Source: an uncultured Oscillibacter sp. (GTDB taxonomy: Bacteria; Bacillota; Clostridia; Oscillospirales; Oscillospiraceae). Taken from it: a DNA stretch of 21,719 nucleotides. A model generated the notes under the pieces. The model was not told where the DNA came from and did not search any database. It was given only the letters and a program-made list of their open reading frames with translations. The translations under genes and the position numbers were made by a program. Below are positions 7,006 to 14,703 of the stretch, in pieces (positions within the stretch are counted from its first letter, which is position 1; every line of letters starts with the position of its first letter). The stretch covers positions 1 to 21,719 of the forward strand of contig CAJUBX010000036.1 of NCBI GenBank assembly GCA_910585165.1, in the 5' to 3' direction.

Positions 7006-8169
7006 ATGACAAGAATACGATGGAAGGCTCTGCTTCCGGCCCTGCTGCTGGCCCTGCTGCTGGCGGCCTGTCAGGACGGGAAGAACGTCTCAGGCGTTTT
7101 GGAGGAAATCCAGACGGACGATGACGGGAACCTGACCGCCTTTGTTTTGAAGCCCGCCGGTTCCAATAAATCCGTGGGCGTGAAGATGGCAGAGGGCACC
7201 AAGGTCTGGCCCGTGGGAGAGGGAAGCTGGCCCAGCCAGGAGGCGGTGATGGCGGATTTCCTGGAGGACTTCCAAGTCGGATGCCAGGTCAGCGCCTGGT
7301 GCTATTCCCGGCGGGAGAAGCTGGAGACGGCGGAGGGGGAGCGCGTCCCAGCCTATTGGGCCCAGATCGTTGACATCACCGGAATCCTGGAGCGGGAGGC
7401 TGTGACGCTTCGGGACGGAACTGCCCTGGATATGCTGGAGGACCCTCATTTCCATGACCGGACCTACCGTCTGGCGGACGGGACGGAGCTTCTGCGGGTG
7501 AATGACGGCGGCGGGCCGGAAAACCGCTATGTGATGGGCCGGGAGAGCTTCGACGATCTGAGCGAAACGGCGAAGGAGAAGGTCCGGGCCTATTACGAGG
7601 AGCAGGGCCTTTTGTACGACGAGCGGGAGGAACTGGAAAAAGCCTACGCCGCCTGGAAGGAGTTGGGGGAGGACTTTGCGTGCCCCCTTGTGGGCCAGGA
7701 CGTGACGCCCGCCGCCTCCAGTGAACGAATAATGTACTTCACCACCTCCGTGACCCTGCCCGCAGAGTATGACGAGAGTGTCGTTACGGGCCTGGAACTC
7801 TGCGACGCCTTCGACCGGGAGACAGGGGAGCGGATTGACATCCCGGACCTGTTTGCCGTGCCTTGGGAGGAAGTCCGCCGCCGCCTGCCGGAGCTGGCGG
7901 GCTGGCGCATCGACCCGGCTGTGGCGGCGGAGATGGCGGAGGCTCTGGAACCGGAGTGGATTTGCTTTGGCCAGAGCGAGCTTAGCGTCCTCTTCCCGGC
8001 GGGCAGCCTTCCCAGCAATGTTATCGGCCAGGAAGGACCGCCGGAGGAATGGAAGGAGCCCCAGGCGGCGGGCTATCATTTCAGCCTGGATTGGCAGAGT
8101 ATCCCGGAGGGCTTCCTCCAGCCCTGGGCCATCCCCAAAGCCCCGGAAGATTCGGGCGGCGCGGGGTAA
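7006..8169 (+). CDS. Lipoprotein of unknown function in the sensory operon
   Basis: A 387-residue protein starting at ATG 7006, 15 nt after the regulator stop and preceded by AAAGGAGGA. It has a lipoprotein signal (RWKALLPALLLALLLAAC, Cys22) and no further membrane segment, so it should be anchored on the outer face. An early segment, GVLEEIQTDDDGNLTAFVLK, resembles a small beta-rich domain. The C-terminal half (ELCDAFDRETGERIDIPDLFAV in part, followed by WEEVRRRLPE) vaguely recalls DUF3298/RsiV-like extracellular domains, but I cannot assign it. Lying between regulator and kinase genes, it may be an accessory of signal perception. No catalytic motif was seen, and the function is unknown. Confidence 0.8.
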   Translation: MTRIRWKALLPALLLALLLAACQDGKNVSGVLEEIQTDDDGNLTAFVLKPAGSNKSVGVKMAEGTKVWPVGEGSWPSQEAVMADFLEDFQVGCQVSAWCYSRREKLETAEGERVPAYWAQIVDITGILEREAVTLRDGTALDMLEDPHFHDRTYRLADGTELLRVNDGGGPENRYVMGRESFDDLSETAKEKVRAYYEEQGLLYDEREELEKAYAAWKELGEDFACPLVGQDVTPAASSERIMYFTTSVTLPAEYDESVVTGLELCDAFDRETGERIDIPDLFAVPWEEVRRRLPELAGWRIDPAVAAEMAEALEPEWICFGQSELSVLFPAGSLPSNVIGQEGPPEEWKEPQAAGYHFSLDWQSIPEGFLQPWAIPKAPEDSGGAG

Positions 8170-8305
8170 ATCCCCCCGGGACGGTTCCGCCGGCACGCCA
8201 AAAAAATGCCGGAGCCCAGGCGCTTTGAGAGCCGGGCCATGGCCCGGCTCTGCTCTGCTTTTCCATGGAAAAGCAGGCCGTCTTGCAGGAAAGGGAGAGA
8301 ACGCT
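8170..8305 (+). repeat. Palindrome-rich spacer before the kinase gene
   Basis: This 136-nt spacer holds three foldable units. CCGGCA (8190-8195) pairs with TGCCGG (8207-8212) around an A-rich loop. A perfect 24-nt palindrome lies at 8228-8251 (arm AGAGCCGGGCCA and its complement). Three bases later comes a perfect 22-nt palindrome at 8255-8276 (arm CTGCTTTTCCA and its complement). Both perfect palindromes are centred on CCATGG. No T tract follows, so they are not ordinary terminators. Candidates are an mRNA processing or attenuation structure, or paired operator-like sites. The kinase ribosome site (AAGGGAGAG, 8291-8299) begins 14 nt later. Confidence 0.8.
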
Positions 8306-10120
8306 ATGAGCTTTTTCCGCCGCCTCGCCGCCCAATGGGGGGAGCGCTACCGCAAAATGAGCATCCAGATGGTCCTCTCCCTGTCCTTCACCGCCGTGGC
8401 GGCGGCGGGAATGCTGCTGATGAGCGTCAGCCTCATCTGGCGCTTTTCCTCCGCCAACGAACAGCTGGTGGCGGAGAACAGCCGGCGGGTGCTGGCGCAG
8501 GCCAACCTGAACCTGGACAGCTACCTCCGGCGGATGATGCGCATTTCCAATACGGTGTATTACCGGAGCATTAAGAACATGGACCTGGCGGAGGACGATC
8601 TGACCGGAGACCTGTCCCTGCTGTATGAGGAGAACCGGGACGACCTGGTATCCCTGGCGGTCTTTGACGGGGAGGGCGCCCTGGTCTCCGCCGTGCCCTT
8701 GACGGCGCTGAAACGAGAGGCGGAAACGGCGGACAGCGATTGGTTCCAGGCGGCCAGCCAGAGCATGGAGAATCTCCACTTTTCCACCCCCCATGTCCAG
8801 AATATCTTTGACGACCCGGACTACCCCTACCGCTGGGTGGTGTCTTTGAGCCGCCACGTCCAGCTGACCCGGGACGGGGCCACCGAGGGGGGCGTGCTGC
8901 TGGTGGACATGAGCTTCAGCGGCATCGAGCAGGTCTGCCGGGACGTGACCCTGGGCAGCGGGGGCTACCTTTACCTTATTGACGGGGACGGGGAGATCAT
9001 CTACCATCCCCGGCAGCAACTGATTTACGCGGGCCTTCTGGAGGAGAACAACCGGGCGGCGGCGGAGTACCGGGACGGGAGCCGCCAGGAGAAGTTCCAG
9101 GGCCAGTCCCGGCAGGTCACGGTCAAAACCGTGGGCTATACCGGCTGGAAGCTGGTGGGCGTGGCCCCGGCGGTGAGCTGGTTTGCCGCCTCCCCCCAGC
9201 TGCCCCTGTTCGGCCTGACGCTTCTTCTGTTTTCCATCTTCCTGCTGGCTTTTTTAAATTTCCTGATTTCCGCCCGCATCTCGGACCCCATTCTCCGGCT
9301 GGAGCGGTCCATCCGGGAGCTGGACAAGGGCCTGGCGGGGGTGAAGATCGAGGAGGGCGGCTGCTATGAGGTTCAGCGCCTGAGCCACGCCGTTGCCTCT
9401 ATGGTCTCCACCATGCGGCATTTGATGGACGACATCATCCGCCAGGAGGAGGAGAAGCGGCGCAGCGAGCTGGAGGTCCTCCAGTCCCAAATCAACCCCC
9501 ATTTTCTTTACAATACCCTGGATTCCGTTATCTGGATGACGGAATCCGGCCAGCAGCAGGAGGCCATTCAGATGGTGACCTCCCTGGCCCGGCTGTTCCG
9601 CATCTCCCTGAGCAAGGGCAAGAGTATCATCCCCCTGGCGGACGAGCTGGAGCACGCCCGGCATTATATGAACATCCAGCAAATCCGCTTTAAAAACCGC
9701 TTTACCGCCAAGATTGAGCTCAAGCCCGGCGCCGAGGAGCTCTATACTTTAAAGCTCATCGTCCAGCCCCTTCTTGAAAACGCCATCTACCACGGGATGT
9801 CCAGCGCCGAGGACGACGGAGTGATCCGGGTCACGGCCCGCCGGGAGGGGGAGGATTTGGTGATCGACGTGGAGGACAACGGCCTGGGAATGCGGCCGGA
9901 GCTGGCGGCGTCCCTTCTGGAGGAGGACCGGCCGGAGGTGCGGACCAAGGGGTCCGGCATCGGCGTGCGGAACGTCCACCAGCGGGTGCGGCTTACCTTT
10001 GGAGAGGGCTACGGCCTGACCATTTTCAGCGAACCGGACGAGGGCACGCTGGTCCGCATCCGGCTCCCGGCCCTGAACCGGGAGGAGGCGGAGCGCCGCC
10101 GGCAGGGGGAGGAGCTATGA
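8306..10120 (+). CDS. Sensor histidine kinase, YesM/LytS type
   Basis: This is the membrane sensor of the two-component system, 604 residues. ATG 8306 is chosen because AAGGGAGAG lies just upstream and the protein then begins with a short basic cytoplasmic end. Order: membrane helix 1 (about 20-44), an extracellular region of some 250 residues of probable Cache type containing GGYLYLIDGDGEIIYHP, membrane helix 2 (about 299-321), a HAMP linker, then a His_kinase domain with phosphorylated His399 in QSQINPHFLYNTL. The ATPase domain has Asn492 (LLENAIYHG), Asp524-Asn525-Gly526 (EDNGLGM) and a GSGIGVRNV box. The stop overlaps the next start (ATGA). In related systems such kinases receive their signal from a sugar-binding protein, and two are encoded next to it. 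Confidence 0.92.
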   Translation: MSFFRRLAAQWGERYRKMSIQMVLSLSFTAVAAAGMLLMSVSLIWRFSSANEQLVAENSRRVLAQANLNLDSYLRRMMRISNTVYYRSIKNMDLAEDDLTGDLSLLYEENRDDLVSLAVFDGEGALVSAVPLTALKREAETADSDWFQAASQSMENLHFSTPHVQNIFDDPDYPYRWVVSLSRHVQLTRDGATEGGVLLVDMSFSGIEQVCRDVTLGSGGYLYLIDGDGEIIYHPRQQLIYAGLLEENNRAAAEYRDGSRQEKFQGQSRQVTVKTVGYTGWKLVGVAPAVSWFAASPQLPLFGLTLLLFSIFLLAFLNFLISARISDPILRLERSIRELDKGLAGVKIEEGGCYEVQRLSHAVASMVSTMRHLMDDIIRQEEEKRRSELEVLQSQINPHFLYNTLDSVIWMTESGQQQEAIQMVTSLARLFRISLSKGKSIIPLADELEHARHYMNIQQIRFKNRFTAKIELKPGAEELYTLKLIVQPLLENAIYHGMSSAEDDGVIRVTARREGEDLVIDVEDNGLGMRPELAASLLEEDRPEVRTKGSGIGVRNVHQRVRLTFGEGYGLTIFSEPDEGTLVRIRLPALNREEAERRRQGEEL

Positions 10121-11049
10121 AGACGGAAAAGAGCCGGTTTATTCAGATTGCCATTCTGGCAGCCCTGGGAGCGGCGGCGGCGCTGTCCCTGGCCCTGCCC
10201 CAGCTTCTACGAGTGGAGCGGAGGGCCCAGCTGCTGTCCGTCTCCGTCATGCTCCGAGACACGGACAGCTCCGGCTGGACCGTGGCCCGGCAGGGTATGG
10301 AGCAGGCGGCGGACGAGCTGGGGGCGGAGCTCCGATTCCTCACCCTTGCCTCGGCCAACGACAGCGCCGAGCAGGAAACCCAGCTTCTGCGGGAGATCGA
10401 GGACGGGGCGGCGGCGCTGGTGGCGGTGCCGGCGGACCCGGCGGCGCTCTCCGCCGCCCTGGACCCCTGGCTGGTGGTCTGCCCTGCGGTGACGCTGGAA
10501 TCCGCCATGGAGGGGGCGGCGGGAGTGGTATCCCCGGACAACGCCCTGCTGGGAAAGGAATTGGCGGCGGCCCTGCTGGAGGACTGGGACGGCGGGGAGG
10601 TCCTGCTGCTGGATACCGCCGGGCGCAGCTCCGGCGTTTTGGAGCGGATGGAGGCGGCGGCAGAGGTTTTGACCGGGGCAGGGGTTCCGTTCCGGCGGGC
10701 CGCGTCGCTGCCGGAGGAGGGGGACCTTCGGTGGGTCATGGCCTTTGAGCCTGCCGCCACCCAGCGCTCTGCCGAGAAAAACGAGGCGTTTTCCAGGAGT
10801 TTTGCCGTCTACGGCGTGGGGACCGCCGCGGCCATCACCGCCCAGCTGGAGCGGGGGAGCATCGCTGCCATGGCCGCCTGGAGCGATTACGCCGCCGGAT
10901 ACCTGGCGGTGCGGCGGGCAGTGGGCGCCGTCCGGGGGACGGACGGGACCTTGGCCCCCCTGCCGTTCTCCGTCTTGCGAAAGGAGGATATCTATGCGCC
11001 GGAGAATCAAAAACTGCTCTTTCCCATCATGTCGTCCTCCAGCCGGTAG
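10117..11049 (+). CDS. Membrane-anchored periplasmic-binding-like protein, degenerate
   Basis: A 310-residue protein whose ATG overlaps the kinase stop by 4 nt, so it is translationally coupled. An uncleaved-looking hydrophobic helix (about 10-30, IQIAILAALGAAAALSLAL) with no lipobox Cys suggests a membrane tether. The remainder follows the type-1 binding-protein fold: LLSVSVML, SGWTVARQGMEQAA, LLREIEDGAAALVAVPADP, GVVSPDNALLGKELAAALLE and VYGVGTAAAI. Compared by eye with MglB, the ligand Asn211, Asp236 and Asn256 positions are not kept, so it may bind another ligand or act as a structural partner. Its end overlaps the next gene by 56 nt. The most plausible role is signal relay between a binding protein and the kinase; this is inference. 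Confidence 0.75.
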   Translation: MKTEKSRFIQIAILAALGAAAALSLALPQLLRVERRAQLLSVSVMLRDTDSSGWTVARQGMEQAADELGAELRFLTLASANDSAEQETQLLREIEDGAAALVAVPADPAALSAALDPWLVVCPAVTLESAMEGAAGVVSPDNALLGKELAAALLEDWDGGEVLLLDTAGRSSGVLERMEAAAEVLTGAGVPFRRAASLPEEGDLRWVMAFEPAATQRSAEKNEAFSRSFAVYGVGTAAAITAQLERGSIAAMAAWSDYAAGYLAVRRAVGAVRGTDGTLAPLPFSVLRKEDIYAPENQKLLFPIMSSSSR

Positions 11050-12058
11050 GCGCGGGCTTCCCGCCCTGCTGGCGGCGCTGGTGCTTCTCTCCGGCTGCGG
11101 CGGGGGAAAAGACGACAGCCTCCGCATCGGCGCGGCCCTCTATACCCAGGACGACACCTTCATCTCCGCCATGGCCCAGGACCTGGAGGGCCTGGTCCGG
11201 GAGGCGGAGAGCGGCACGGGAAAGAAAATCACCCTCTTTATTGCCGACGGAAAAAGCAGCCAGAGCACCCAGATGGACCAGGTGGACCGCTTCCTGGCCC
11301 GGGGCTGCGACGTGCTGTGCGTCAACCTGGTGGACCGGACGGCGGCGGCGGTCATCGCCGACAAGGCGGAGGCGGAGGGGGTGCCCCTGGTATTTTTCAA
11401 CCGCCAGCCGGTGGAGGAGGATATCCAGCGCTGGGACGGGATTTACTACGTGGGAGCCGACGCCCGGGAGAGCGGAGAGCTCCAGGGAGAGCTGGTGCTG
11501 GACGCCTGGCGGAGGGACCGGGAGGCCCTGGACCGCAACGGGGACGGCGTACTCCAGTATGTGATGCTGGAGGGAGAGCCGGGGCACCAGGACTCCCTTC
11601 TCAGAACGGAGTACTCCATCAAGGCCCTTACCGACGGCGGCGTGGAGGTGGAAAAGCTGGCCAACGAGGCCGCCAACTGGAACCGGGCCCAGGCCGCCGC
11701 CCGGATGGCCCAGTGGCTGGAGGAATTCGGGGACGGCATCGAGACCGTTTTCTCCAACAACGACGACATGGCCCTGGGGGCCATCGACGCCCTGGCGGAC
11801 ACACCCCGGGACCGCTGGCCCCTTATTGTGGGGGTGGACGCCACAGCCCCGGCCCTGGAGGCGGTGGCCTCGGGGCAGCTCTACGGCACCGTCCATAACG
11901 ACGGCCGGGGCCAGGCCCAGGCGATTCTCGATTTGACCCTGGCCCTTTGGAACGGAGAGGACCCGGCTCAGGCGGTGGACCTGGAGGAGGGGCATTATGT
12001 GTGGCTTCCCTACAGGCAGGTGACGCTGGAGAACCTGGAGGAATTCTGGAAGGAATGA
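10994..12058 (+). CDS. Second MglB-like galactose/glucose-binding lipoprotein
   Basis: A 354-residue binding protein. ATG 10994 is fixed by a perfect AAGGAGG (10981-10987) inside the end of the previous gene, and the protein then starts with an Arg-rich N-terminus and a lipobox LVLLSGC. All E. coli MglB ligand positions seem retained: QDDTF (Asp14/Phe16), FFNRQP (Asn91), GHQDSLLRT (His152/Asp154/Arg158), ANWN (Trp183), SNNDDMA (Asn211), GVDAT (Asp236) and HNDGRGQ (Asn256), plus the calcium loop DRNGDGVLQ. It is thus a paralogue of mglB with a more canonical pocket, yet it lies in the kinase operon, not with the transporter. It may feed the sensor, the transporter or both. The gene converges on galM. 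Confidence 0.88.
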   Translation: MRRRIKNCSFPSCRPPAGRRGLPALLAALVLLSGCGGGKDDSLRIGAALYTQDDTFISAMAQDLEGLVREAESGTGKKITLFIADGKSSQSTQMDQVDRFLARGCDVLCVNLVDRTAAAVIADKAEAEGVPLVFFNRQPVEEDIQRWDGIYYVGADARESGELQGELVLDAWRRDREALDRNGDGVLQYVMLEGEPGHQDSLLRTEYSIKALTDGGVEVEKLANEAANWNRAQAAARMAQWLEEFGDGIETVFSNNDDMALGAIDALADTPRDRWPLIVGVDATAPALEAVASGQLYGTVHNDGRGQAQAILDLTLALWNGEDPAQAVDLEEGHYVWLPYRQVTLENLEEFWKE

Positions 12059-12060
12059 AA

Positions 12061-12090
12061 ACAGGACCGGCCCATTTGGGCCGGTCCTGT
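12061..12090 (-). terminator. Shared terminator hairpin between second mglB and galM
   Basis: ACAGGACCGGCCC (12061-12073) pairs perfectly over 13 bp with GGGCCGGTCCTGT (12078-12090). On the minus strand the stem is followed by TTTTC (complement of 12056-12060), a proper T tract for galM. On the plus strand the following CCGCTTATT is poor, so termination of the sensory operon may be less efficient, though the stem can serve both directions. Confidence 0.82.
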
Positions 12091-12094
12091 CCGC

Positions 12095-13138
12095 TTATTC
12101 CGCGGTGAAGCGGAACGACGCGGTGTGGTCAAACGCCTCTCCCGCCCGGAGGACGCAGGAGGGGAAGTTTTCGTGGTTGGGGGAGTCGGGGTAAAACTGG
12201 GTCTCCAGGCAGAAGCCCCAGCGGCTGCCGTAGGGCGCGCCGCCCTTTCCGGCGGGACAGCCGTCCAGATAATTCCCCGAGTAGAACTGCACGCCGGGGA
12301 GGGTGGAGAGCACCTCCATTGAGATGCCGGTGGCGGGGGAGGCGGCCCGGGCGATGGGGCGGAGGGTCCCCGGTTCCCCTGCGGGAATCCAGTTGTGGTC
12401 ATAGCCCCCGGCCTGGAGAAGCTGGGGGAACGCCTCCCCGATGCGTTCCCCGATGGGGCGGGGCTTTCGGAGGTCCATGGGGGTTCCCTCCACCGGGGCG
12501 ATTTCCCCGGTGGGGATGGACAAGGGGTCCGTAGGCGTGTAGAAATCCGCCAGAAGCTGGATGGTCTGGTCCAGCACCGGGCCGCTGCCGTGGCCGGAGA
12601 GGTTGAAGTAGGCGTGGTTTGTCAGGTTGCAGACGGTGTCCTGGGCGCACTCCGCCCGGTAGCCGATGGTCAGGCCCTCCGCCGTCAGGGTGTAGGTAAC
12701 CCGGACCGTCAGGTCCCCAGGGTAGCCCTCCTCCCCGTCGGGGCTGAAGAGGGAGAGGACAAGGCGGTCCTCTCCTGCGTCCTCCACGGTCCAGACCCGC
12801 TGGTTAAAGCCTACCAGTCCGCCGTGGAGATGGTTGACGCCGTTGTTGTTGGCGGCCAGCTGGTAGGTTTTGCCGTTCAGGGTGAATTTCGCCCCGCCGA
12901 TGCGGTTGGCGTAGCGGCCCACCAGGGCCCCCAGGGACTTCCCGTGGGTGCGGTAGGGCTCCAGCGTGTCGAAGCCCAGGAGCACGTCCACGGGCCTGCC
13001 TGCCCGATCCGGCACCCGGAGGGACTGGAGGGAGCCGCCAAAGGTGATGACGCCGCAGGACAGCGCCCCGCTGCGCAGGGTGTACAGCTCTACGGCCGTA
13101 CCGTCCGGCATAACGCCGAAGGGAATGGAATCCGGCAT
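12095..13138 (-). CDS. galM: Aldose 1-epimerase (galactose mutarotase)
   Basis: This enzyme interconverts the alpha and beta anomers of galactose or glucose in the cytoplasm, feeding the Leloir pathway. The 347-residue length is typical. Family landmarks: LVGRYANRIGGAKF (72-85), NHLHGG with His105, NLTNHAYFNL with the presumed catalytic acid His175, YDHNW with Asp247, and LETQFYPDSPN with the presumed catalytic base Glu312. ATG 13138 is preceded by AGAGGG at good spacing and by a strong promoter. Its placement opposite the galactose-transport and sensing genes fits a shared sugar theme, although galK and galT are not in the window. Confidence 0.95.
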   Translation of the reverse strand: MPDSIPFGVMPDGTAVELYTLRSGALSCGVITFGGSLQSLRVPDRAGRPVDVLLGFDTLEPYRTHGKSLGALVGRYANRIGGAKFTLNGKTYQLAANNNGVNHLHGGLVGFNQRVWTVEDAGEDRLVLSLFSPDGEEGYPGDLTVRVTYTLTAEGLTIGYRAECAQDTVCNLTNHAYFNLSGHGSGPVLDQTIQLLADFYTPTDPLSIPTGEIAPVEGTPMDLRKPRPIGERIGEAFPQLLQAGGYDHNWIPAGEPGTLRPIARAASPATGISMEVLSTLPGVQFYSGNYLDGCPAGKGGAPYGSRWGFCLETQFYPDSPNHENFPSCVLRAGEAFDHTASFRFTAE

Positions 13139-13174
13139 GAGAATACCCTCTTTCCGTAAATTGATGTCCCACCC

Positions 13175-13203
13175 AGCATAGCATATTTTTCAGCTCCGGT
13201 CAA
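13175..13203 (-). promoter_or_regulatory. galM promoter
   Basis: On the minus strand TTGACC (13203-13198), a 17-bp spacer and TATGCT (13180-13175) form a strong-looking vegetative promoter. The expected start is near 13168, leaving a leader of about 30 nt with AGAGGG before the galM ATG. Confidence 0.7.
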
Positions 13204-13208
13204 AGGGT

Positions 13209-13238
13209 TTGTCATGAATGTCCCGGGCCGCTCATAAG
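13209..13238 (+). promoter_or_regulatory. Putative promoter of the carboxypeptidase gene
   Basis: TTGTCA (13209-13214), an 18-bp spacer and CATAAG (13233-13238) give a reasonable divergent promoter, with a start near 13245 and about 30 nt of leader. It lies back to back with the galM promoter, whose -35 box ends only 5 bp away. Confidence 0.42.
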
Positions 13239-13274
13239 CTTAACCGACAAGCGACCAGCAAAAGGGGGATCATC

Positions 13275-14399
13275 ATGAGAAAAAGGGGAATCGCGCTGGC
13301 GTGCGCCGTGGTTCTGCTGACCACCGGAGTCCGGGCGGTGGAGGTGTCCGCGCCGTCGGCCATCCTGATGGAGAAGGAGACGGGGACTGTCCTCTATGCC
13401 AAGGACGAGCACAAGCAGCTGGAGCCCGCCAGCGTCACGAAGGTGATGACGCTGCTTTTAACCATGGAGGCCATAGACGGCGGACAGCTGAAATATGAGG
13501 ACATGGTGACGGCCTCCGCCCACGCCTGCTCCATGGGGGGGTCTCAAATCTGGCTGAAGGAGAACGAGCAGCTCAGTGTCAGCGATATGCTCAAAGCGGT
13601 CTGCGTGGTCTCCGCCAACGACTGCGCCGTGGCGCTGGCGGAGACGGTGGCGGGCAGCGAGGACGCTTTCGTGGAGCGGATGAACCAGCGGGCGGCGGAG
13701 CTTGGGATGAAGGATACCGCCTTCCAGAATGCCACGGGCCTTCCGGCGGCGGGCCATGTCACTTCCGCCTATGACATCGCCCTGATGAGCCGGGAGCTGA
13801 TTTTGAACCACCCGGATATCCGCCAGTATACCACCATCTGGATGGACACCCTGCGGGGCGGGGAGTCCCAGCTGGTGAACACGAACCGCCTGGTGCGGTT
13901 TTATGAGGGAGCCACGGGTCTCAAGACCGGCTCCACCGACAGCGCGCTGTACTGCCTTTCCGCCACGGCGGAGCGGGATGGCATGGAGCTTATCGCCGTC
14001 ATCATGAAGGGGGCCACCTCCGCCCAGCGGTTCGAGGACGCCCAAACCCTGCTGAGCTACGGCTTTGCGGGATACGCCCTGCGCAAAATTGTCCCGGACC
14101 AGGCCCTGCCCCCGGTTCCGGTGGAGCTGGGCATCCAGGCCACCGTCCAGCCGGTGCCCGGCGAGGGAGGCACGCTGCTGCTGGAAAAGGCCAAGGCGGG
14201 AAACCTCAGCCAATCCGTAACGCTGGAGGAATCCGTTGCCGCCCCCGTGGCCCTGGGGGACCGGCTGGGAACCCTTACCGTTTTCTCCGGAGAGGAGGCC
14301 GTGGCGGAGATCCCCCTGCTGGCGGGGGAGGAGGTGCCCCGGATTACTTACGGCCAGATGCTTCTGCGCCTTCTGCGGACGGCCTGCCTAGCGGGATAA
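13275..14399 (+). CDS. D-alanyl-D-alanine carboxypeptidase (DacF/PBP5-type, S11)
   Basis: This is a low-molecular-mass penicillin-binding protein that trims the terminal D-Ala from peptidoglycan stem peptides outside the membrane. The 374-residue form starts at ATG 13275 after AAAGGGGG, with a signal peptide cleaved probably near residue 21 (TTGVRA). Active-site motifs of family S11 are clear: SxxK at Ser53-Lys56 (PASVTK), SAN at 112-114 (VVSAND) and KTG at 217-219 (GLKTGST). A beta-rich C-terminal PBP5 domain and a short terminal helix (YGQMLLRLLRTACLAG) suggest membrane attachment. It is transcribed away from galM as a probable single-gene unit. Confidence 0.93.
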   Translation: MRKRGIALACAVVLLTTGVRAVEVSAPSAILMEKETGTVLYAKDEHKQLEPASVTKVMTLLLTMEAIDGGQLKYEDMVTASAHACSMGGSQIWLKENEQLSVSDMLKAVCVVSANDCAVALAETVAGSEDAFVERMNQRAAELGMKDTAFQNATGLPAAGHVTSAYDIALMSRELILNHPDIRQYTTIWMDTLRGGESQLVNTNRLVRFYEGATGLKTGSTDSALYCLSATAERDGMELIAVIMKGATSAQRFEDAQTLLSYGFAGYALRKIVPDQALPPVPVELGIQATVQPVPGEGGTLLLEKAKAGNLSQSVTLEESVAAPVALGDRLGTLTVFSGEEAVAEIPLLAGEEVPRITYGQMLLRLLRTACLAG

Positions 14400-14628
14400 A
14401 GGGCGCACGTCAAGGGGAAGGAAGTGTGCGGGCCGCGCCCGCAGGCGCGATTTGGAGCGCGGCGCCGCAAGCGGCGGCTCTTGGCGCGGGGATAACTCCG
14501 GAGGGGCTTCCCGCGCTATTGGCCATTGAAATCGGGCGGTTTTCAGCCTGCTGAAAACCGTGTTCACAGAATGGGCGGAGCAAAGCTCCGCCCATTCTGT
14601 GAACAATTGGCAAATTTGGTTTTATGGA
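14400..14628. repeat. Gene-free spacer with a chain of hairpins
   Basis: No gene is seen between 14400 and 14703. Successive foldable units are: a 7-bp stem TGCGGGC/GCCCGCA (14427-14443); a long imperfect GC stem (about 14444-14488) whose core is CGCCGC-aa-GCGGCG; a 10-bp stem CGGTTTTCAG (14537-14546) with CTGAAAACCG (14551-14560); and, abutting it, a 21-bp perfect stem (14561-14581 with 14585-14605; arm begins TGTTCACAGAATGGGCGGAG) around an AAA loop. The last is not followed by a T tract, so it is not a textbook terminator, although it could still end carboxypeptidase transcripts. A repeat element or structured RNA is possible. Confidence 0.75.
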
Positions 14629-14657
14629 TTGTTTTTTCCGGCGGAGTGTGGTATCCT
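14629..14657 (+). promoter_or_regulatory. Putative promoter of the P-loop gene
   Basis: TTGTTT (14629-14634), a 17-bp spacer and TATCCT (14652-14657) lie 47 bp before the ATG at 14704. Part of the T run that follows the hairpin chain is used as the -35 box. Confidence 0.45.
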
Positions 14658-14703
14658 TAACGTACAAGGCCACAGCAATTTAAAATGACAGGAGTGTTTT
14701 ACT

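Noticed and set aside
12395..13159. 254-codon plus-strand frame across galM
   Set aside because: It is antisense to a full, motif-complete galM with its own strong promoter; the product looks like reversed galM codons.
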